IMG/VR virus record: IMGVR_UViG_3300037562_000275
Span: 1-34,280 of that record
Reading direction: 5' to 3' (one strand)
Length of the DNA: 34,280 nucleotides
Source: a virus
Both the position numbers and the translations under genes were made by a program. Position 1 is the stretch's first letter. Each line of letters starts with the position of its first letter. Positions 30,499 to 34,280 of this stretch are shown in pieces. Below the pieces are notes generated by a model, which ran no database searches, was not told where the DNA came from, and saw only the letters and a list, made by a program, of their open reading frames with translations.

Positions 30499-31557
30499 AT
30501 GCCAGTTCCTGTTCCAGCCCCTGGTGTGATCTCCGGCCGCGCCGCGGCGATTTACGAGGAGCTGCTGCCCGGCATCGATGCGCGCAGCCCGAACACGGTG
30601 GCGACCGCGAACACCCGCATCGTGGAAATGGCGATGCAGGATTTATATGTGCAGCTGCAGAACGTGGCGGATGAGACGATGCCCGACACCGCGCAGGACA
30701 ATCTGCCGCGCTTTGGCACGATGTGGGATGTGCCGCAGGTGCAGCCGAGTTTCGCGGGCGGCAATGCGGTTTTTACCGGGGGCAACACCACGGTAATCCC
30801 CTCTGGCTTGCAGCTTAGCGCCGCCTCACAGGCTATTTATGTCACCACGGCAGAGGTGACGATCGGCACCTCGCTCACCGCCAGTGTGCCGGTGCAGGCG
30901 GTTATTGCTGGAGTTGCGGGCAATTTGGTGGCCGGGGCGCCGCTGACGATTGTCTCGCCGGCGGGGCTGAACCTCAACACGGTTGCCACGGTGGACAGTA
31001 ACGGGCTGACCGGTGGTGCTGATATTCAGGGCGTGCCGGCGTGGCGCGGGGATATCATCCAGGAAATCCAGGATGAGCCGGCGGCGGGCGACTACGCTGA
31101 CTATGTGAAATGGGCGAAAGCGGCGCTGCCGAATGTGCAGCTGGCGGTGTGCCCGCCGGCGGCGTGCGGCGGTGGCGTGGTGAGCGTGGCGATTGCCATG
31201 ACCGGGCTGGTGCCGCCCACCACAGAGCAGATTGCGGCGGTGCTGGCTTACATCGAGACGCAGCGGCCGGTGGGTGCGACGAATATCACGGTGTACGCCT
31301 GCGTGCTGAACCCGGTGAATGTGACGCTGCATCTCAACCCTGACACGGTGACGATCCGCGCGGCCGCGAGTTCCGCGCTGGCGCTGAGCTTTGCCCAGGA
31401 TGCCGCGATTGGCGGTACGACCTACAAGAGCCGCCTGGAGACTGCCATCGGCATATCGGATGGTGAGGATAGCGATGAGATGACGGCACCGGCGGCGGAC
31501 GTAGCCGCGCCCACGCTGTTCTCCCTGAACGTGCTCGGCACGGTGAGCTTCGTATGA
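30499..31557 (+). CDS. Baseplate J-like protein (Mu gp47-like)
   Basis: 352 aa, near Mu gp47 (about 360). Typical features: N-terminal ARSPNTVATANTRIVEMAMQDLY, a GTMWDVPQVQPSFAGGNAVF beta part, GVAGNLVAGAPLTIVSPAGLN, and the GYADYVKW-type helix (GDYADYVKWAKAALPNVQ). J-like proteins form the baseplate wedge ring. The end overlaps the next ATG by 4 bases, and the order gp46-gp47-gp48 is as in Mu. Confidence 0.92.
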   Translation: MPVPVPAPGVISGRAAAIYEELLPGIDARSPNTVATANTRIVEMAMQDLYVQLQNVADETMPDTAQDNLPRFGTMWDVPQVQPSFAGGNAVFTGGNTTVIPSGLQLSAASQAIYVTTAEVTIGTSLTASVPVQAVIAGVAGNLVAGAPLTIVSPAGLNLNTVATVDSNGLTGGADIQGVPAWRGDIIQEIQDEPAAGDYADYVKWAKAALPNVQLAVCPPAACGGGVVSVAIAMTGLVPPTTEQIAAVLAYIETQRPVGATNITVYACVLNPVNVTLHLNPDTVTIRAAASSALALSFAQDAAIGGTTYKSRLETAIGISDGEDSDEMTAPAADVAAPTLFSLNVLGTVSFV

Positions 31558-32189
31558 GCCGCACGGTGCAACAGGTGCTGGCCGAGCTGCTGGCGATAAC
31601 GGCGCCGGGCGATGAGCTGCCAGCCGAAATGCCGGTGGTTTGGACGATGTCGCCGCTCGGCTTCATGCTGCCGCGCGATGCGACCTTGTGGGCGAAATGG
31701 CTGACGCCACTGGCCGTGGAGATCTCGATTTATGAGATGCTGCTGGACCAGATGCTGGCCGAGGTTGACCCGGCGACGGCGCAATATCTGCTGACCGACT
31801 TTGAGCGCGTGCTGGGGCCAGACCCGTATGGGCGTGATGCGGGGAGCTTGACGATCGCGCAGCGGCAGCAGCTCGCGCATAGCCGTTGGACGGGGCGGAT
31901 TGGCGCGCGGCCGGCGGATTTCATCGCGCTCGCGGCCAGTTTTGGCGTGGCGATCACGGTCGACGAATTTCAGGATTTGGAGACGAATTTCTACGCGGAC
32001 GATGAATGCGGTGACCATCCGCTTGAGTTCACCTGGCAGGTGAATTTGCCGTCGACCGTGCTGGAGTTTGCCGAGGCGAACGGCTTCTCGGCGGATGATC
32101 TCGTTTCCAGCTTTGATCCGAGCAATGTGCAGAACGTCATCGCCGCGAAGAATCCGGCGCAGATGACGGTGGTTTTTAATTATGCGTGA
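31554..32189 (+). CDS. Mu gp48-like tail protein (YmfQ/DUF2313)
   Basis: 211 aa. The DUF2313 plan is clear: VQQVLAELLAITAPGDELPAE, LLDQMLAEVDPATAQYLLTDFERVLGPDP, LTIAQRQQLAHSRWTGRIG, then ADFIALAASFGVAITV and YADDECGDHPLEFTWQVNLP. The family connects the baseplate wedge to fibres. The stop overlaps a GTG that could start the next frame, but a better start for that gene lies 9 bases further on. Confidence 0.92.
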   Translation: MSRTVQQVLAELLAITAPGDELPAEMPVVWTMSPLGFMLPRDATLWAKWLTPLAVEISIYEMLLDQMLAEVDPATAQYLLTDFERVLGPDPYGRDAGSLTIAQRQQLAHSRWTGRIGARPADFIALAASFGVAITVDEFQDLETNFYADDECGDHPLEFTWQVNLPSTVLEFAEANGFSADDLVSSFDPSNVQNVIAAKNPAQMTVVFNYA

Positions 32190-32197
32190 GGGCTGCG

Positions 32198-33103
32198 ATG
32201 TATTGGGTTAACGGGCTCTACGTCAACACGGTTGGCGGTGTGAATTATTTCCAGTCGGCGAACCCTGGCGCGGGTATCCCGAAGGGGACGCAGGTTACGA
32301 CTGCGTGGCTGAACGATATGCAGGGCGAGAACCTCAACTTTCTGGCCGCAGCGGGTATCACCCCGCTGCCAGGGACGCCGACGCAGGTGAAGGCGGCGAC
32401 GGATTTTCTATATGGCTTCAAATACGGCATTCTCACCGCGAATAAGGTGGTGGCGGCTGCGGACCGGGGTACGATTTTCACCTGCAATACCGGATGTTCC
32501 ACGGTGACGCTGCCGGCGGCGAGCGGGTTCGATACCGGGTTTGTTGTCGGGTTTGGCGGCGGCGGCGGCGCGCCGACGACGATCAATGTCTCGATTCAGG
32601 TGAATGATGGCGAGGCGCTTTCGGGCGAGAGCAGCTTTGTGCTGGCTTTCACCAGCTCCGTGCTGTTGCAGGCCCAGGGCGTGAATTGGGGGGTGATTGC
32701 CAGCACGCCTGATGTTGCGACGACTTCCTCTGTCAGTTATGCGCTATTGGCTGGGTCATCGTCGCAAGTGTTCAGTGTCGCGCCGGCGACCGTGGGGACG
32801 GAGGCATTGGCGGCGTCTCAAGCCATCGGTGGGTTATCCTCGTCAGTGAGTGTTGTCACGGGTTCGCGCGCGCTGGGTACGGTTTACACCAACAGCACAG
32901 GGCGCCCGCTCCAAGTAATTGTCAGCACAGGGGGAAGTGGGACCGGAGGGGCGACCGCTTATGTCAACGGGACTGCTGTTGGCGGCTACAGCAATGGTGG
33001 CAATCGTAACATTGCGTTCTTCTCATCATTTATCGTCCCGGCTGGGATGACTTACGAGGTTGTTTCAACCGGAAACTCACTCAACGAATGGACGGAGATT
33101 TAA
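32198..33103 (+). CDS. Tail fibre protein (second fibre)
   Basis: 301 aa from the ATG at 32198, with GAGG at 32188-32191; a GTG at 32186 would add four residues. The N-terminal baseplate-attachment motif is clear: NPGAGIPKGTQVTTAWLNDM then LNFLAAAGITPLPG. About 90-170 is a beta module (STVTLPAASGFDTGFVVGFG). The C-terminal part (about 215-301, RALGTVYTNSTGRPLQVIVS, then TYEVVSTGNSLNEW) looks like a distal receptor-binding head and is less GC-rich. It occupies the place of Mu S after gp48. It is followed 3 bases later by a DUF4376 gene. Confidence 0.85.
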   Translation: MYWVNGLYVNTVGGVNYFQSANPGAGIPKGTQVTTAWLNDMQGENLNFLAAAGITPLPGTPTQVKAATDFLYGFKYGILTANKVVAAADRGTIFTCNTGCSTVTLPAASGFDTGFVVGFGGGGGAPTTINVSIQVNDGEALSGESSFVLAFTSSVLLQAQGVNWGVIASTPDVATTSSVSYALLAGSSSQVFSVAPATVGTEALAASQAIGGLSSSVSVVTGSRALGTVYTNSTGRPLQVIVSTGGSGTGGATAYVNGTAVGGYSNGGNRNIAFFSSFIVPAGMTYEVVSTGNSLNEWTEI

Positions 33104-33106
33104 GCT

Positions 33107-33640
33107 ATGCAGCTTTATTTCGATACAGCTATTGGAAAACAGTATGCTTTCTCCGACGACGTGGTGGTGAGCGGCGCGCCTGGCGCCCTCGTGTTCACTG
33201 CCGCGAATGGCTCCGTGCTGGGACCATACCCGGCAACGCTGGTGGCTGGTACCGCCCCCATGCAGCCGGTGAGCCTAGCGCAGGCGCAGGCCGAGCAGAA
33301 TGCCGCGCTCACGCATGCCGCCGCAGTCGTAATCATTGGCGGCTTCAGCTCAAGCGCGCTGGGCTCGCCGAATCATTATCCGAGCAAGCCGACCGACCAG
33401 GAGAACCTGCGCTCAGCCGCGCTGGTAGCCGCGAGCGCGGCGGCCGGCTGGACGACCGGGCTATGGTGCGAGAATGCCGGTGGCACCTGGACGCTGATGC
33501 AGCATACGGCGGCCGAGGTGACGCAGGTGCATGCCGATTTCCAGGCGATGGTGGCCGCGACCCAGGCGAAGCTGGCGGCGGCACGCGCGTCTGTCGCCTG
33601 TGAAACCACCGTGGCGCTGGTGCTGGCGATTACCTGGTGA
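33107..33640 (+). CDS. DUF4376 tail protein (fibre assembly-like position)
   Basis: 177 aa. Residues about 82-170 match the DUF4376 pattern: SPNHYPSKPTDQENLRSAAL, WTTGLWCENAGGTWTLMQHTAAEVTQVHADF. The N-terminal part is short and beta-rich (KQYAFSDDVVVSGAPGALVF). DUF4376 proteins often sit after fibre genes where fibre-assembly chaperones (Mu U) occur, so a chaperone or tip role is possible. GGAG at 33094-33097 is 9 bases before the ATG. The end overlaps the next GTG by 4 bases. Confidence 0.8.
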   Translation: MQLYFDTAIGKQYAFSDDVVVSGAPGALVFTAANGSVLGPYPATLVAGTAPMQPVSLAQAQAEQNAALTHAAAVVIIGGFSSSALGSPNHYPSKPTDQENLRSAALVAASAAAGWTTGLWCENAGGTWTLMQHTAAEVTQVHADFQAMVAATQAKLAAARASVACETTVALVLAITW

Positions 33641-33999
33641 CTGATATCCGCATCAAGCGCGGCCAGCCGCTGATTTTCACCGACGTGTGCAGGAACGCCG
33701 ATGGCACGGCGTTTGATCTGACACAGGTGACGCTGGCTGGGATGGTGCGCGATTCGCGGGATAATCTGCTGGGGGCGCTCACGTTCACTAATGGCGCGAC
33801 GGGCACTTACACCGCGAGCTGCCTGGATACCACGCTCTGGCCCGAGGGGATGCATAAGATGGATATTGCCTTCGCCAGCGTGACCAACGGCAATGTGGTC
33901 TATAGCGAGACGATGCCAGTTTACGTCGAGCGGGCAGTGACGATTTTGCTACCCGAAGCGCCCGCACCGGACCCGGTAACTGATGGGCTGGACGCATGA
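33637..33999 (+). CDS. Distal tail protein, immunoglobulin-like beta fold
   Basis: 120 aa from a GTG overlapping the previous stop. It reads as a beta-sandwich: IRIKRGQPLIFTDVCRNADGT, DLTQVTLAGMVRDSRDNLLG, GTYTASCLDTTLWPEGMHKMDI, GNVVYSETMPVYVERAVTI. The pattern recalls BppU-type upper baseplate domains of Siphophages and similar proteins in alphaproteobacterial phages, but no firm family is assigned. The C-terminal tail is Pro/Asp-rich. ATGA joins it to the last gene. Confidence 0.65.
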   Translation: MTDIRIKRGQPLIFTDVCRNADGTAFDLTQVTLAGMVRDSRDNLLGALTFTNGATGTYTASCLDTTLWPEGMHKMDIAFASVTNGNVVYSETMPVYVERAVTILLPEAPAPDPVTDGLDA

Positions 34000-34280
34000 G
34001 CACGACGATTTCCGCCCCGGCCAGTATCACGCGGACCCAGATGGGGTTGAGCGTGCCGGTGATTGTGGTGCCGGGCACCGTGGCGCCGCCGCCGCCGGGC
34101 ATTCCGCCGTATCCGCTGGGCAGTGACCCGGCACAGACCTGGTACCTCACCTACGTGGGCGGCGTGCTGGCCTGGGTGCAGACGAATGCCTCGCCGGCGT
34201 TGCCGGTGTTTGCGTTGGAAGACGCGCGCGGCCTGTTCCTGCTCGAAGACGGGGCGGGTTTTCTTTTGTTGGAGGTTTAG
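33996..34280 (+). CDS. Terminal tail protein with LLLED-type C-terminus
   Basis: 94 aa, ending with the stop codon that is also the end of the window. It starts MSTTISAPASITRTQMGLSV and has a Pro-rich strip (VAPPPPGIPPYP). The C-terminus reads ARGLFLLEDGAGFLLLEV; such leucine/acid LLLED repeats end many tail proteins of alphaproteobacterial phages. Function is unknown. The ATG overlaps the previous stop by 4 bases. Confidence 0.7.
   Translation: MSTTISAPASITRTQMGLSVPVIVVPGTVAPPPPGIPPYPLGSDPAQTWYLTYVGGVLAWVQTNASPALPVFALEDARGLFLLEDGAGFLLLEV

Noticed and set aside
1-34280. CRISPR array, tRNA or rRNA genes, insertion sequence inside the phage, DNA invertase or mom-type modification gene
   Set aside because: No regularly spaced repeats, RNA gene signatures, second transposase, recombinase or mom-like gene were found on either strand. 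Such genes could lie beyond the window.

Overview
The window is one continuous, plus-strand gene array of a Mu-like transposable bacteriophage or prophage. It opens inside the transposase gene and closes at the last codon of a distal tail gene. Neither phage end, no repressor/ner region and no host flank is visible. High GC, a GcrA-family regulator (a family typical of Alphaproteobacteria) and alphaproteobacterial-style tail-protein C-termini point to an alphaproteobacterial host. Acetobacteraceae-like acidophiles are a guess from codon style only.

Layout. (1) 1-4982, early/middle: MuA-type DDE transposase (5' truncated), MuB ATPase, a winged-helix protein, small hypothetical and Cys-rich proteins, Gam-like DNA-end protector, a one-TM protein, GemA/gp16, and one Mor/C-type activator. 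(2) 4983-5123: a dyad-rich gap, the likely middle/late control region. (3) 5124-7324, lysis: GH24 endolysin, three small membrane proteins (holin candidates), i-spanin and o-spanin lipoprotein. (4) 7328-15071, packaging and head: gp25-like (DUF2730), gp26-like, gp27-like small terminase (DUF3486), GcrA-like protein, large terminase, three small ORFs, DUF935 portal, MuF head protein with a toxin-like C-terminal domain, a 35-aa ORF and the gpG-like morphogenesis protein. (5) 15072-15334: an untranslated leader with phased repeats and mutually exclusive hairpins. (6) 15335-18453, capsid: protease with a nested scaffold start, cement-like protein, gpT major capsid, FluMu-type protein with a duplicated segment, DUF1320. 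(7) 18450-26513, tail: DUF1834, DUF2635, sheath, tube, chaperone with a predicted -1 frameshift, tape measure, gpN, gpP and gp45-like spike. (8) 26510-29953: a 1034-aa fibre set inside the baseplate operon, ending at an in-frame amber codon followed by 112 more open codons. (9) 30033-34280: gp46, gp47 (baseplate J), gp48, second tail fibre, DUF4376 protein and two distal tail proteins.

The genes form a complete contractile-tailed (myovirus) replication, lysis, packaging and virion programme. Most junctions overlap by 1-4 bases (ATGA, TGATG, GTGA), implying strong translational coupling. Only a few gaps are long enough to hold promoters or terminators. The points most worth following up are the MuF toxin-like domain, the GcrA homologue inside the packaging cassette, the amber-interrupted fibre, the T-TTT-TTT frameshift site and the structured leader before the protease gene. 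All family assignments come from reading the sequences by eye, not from database searches.
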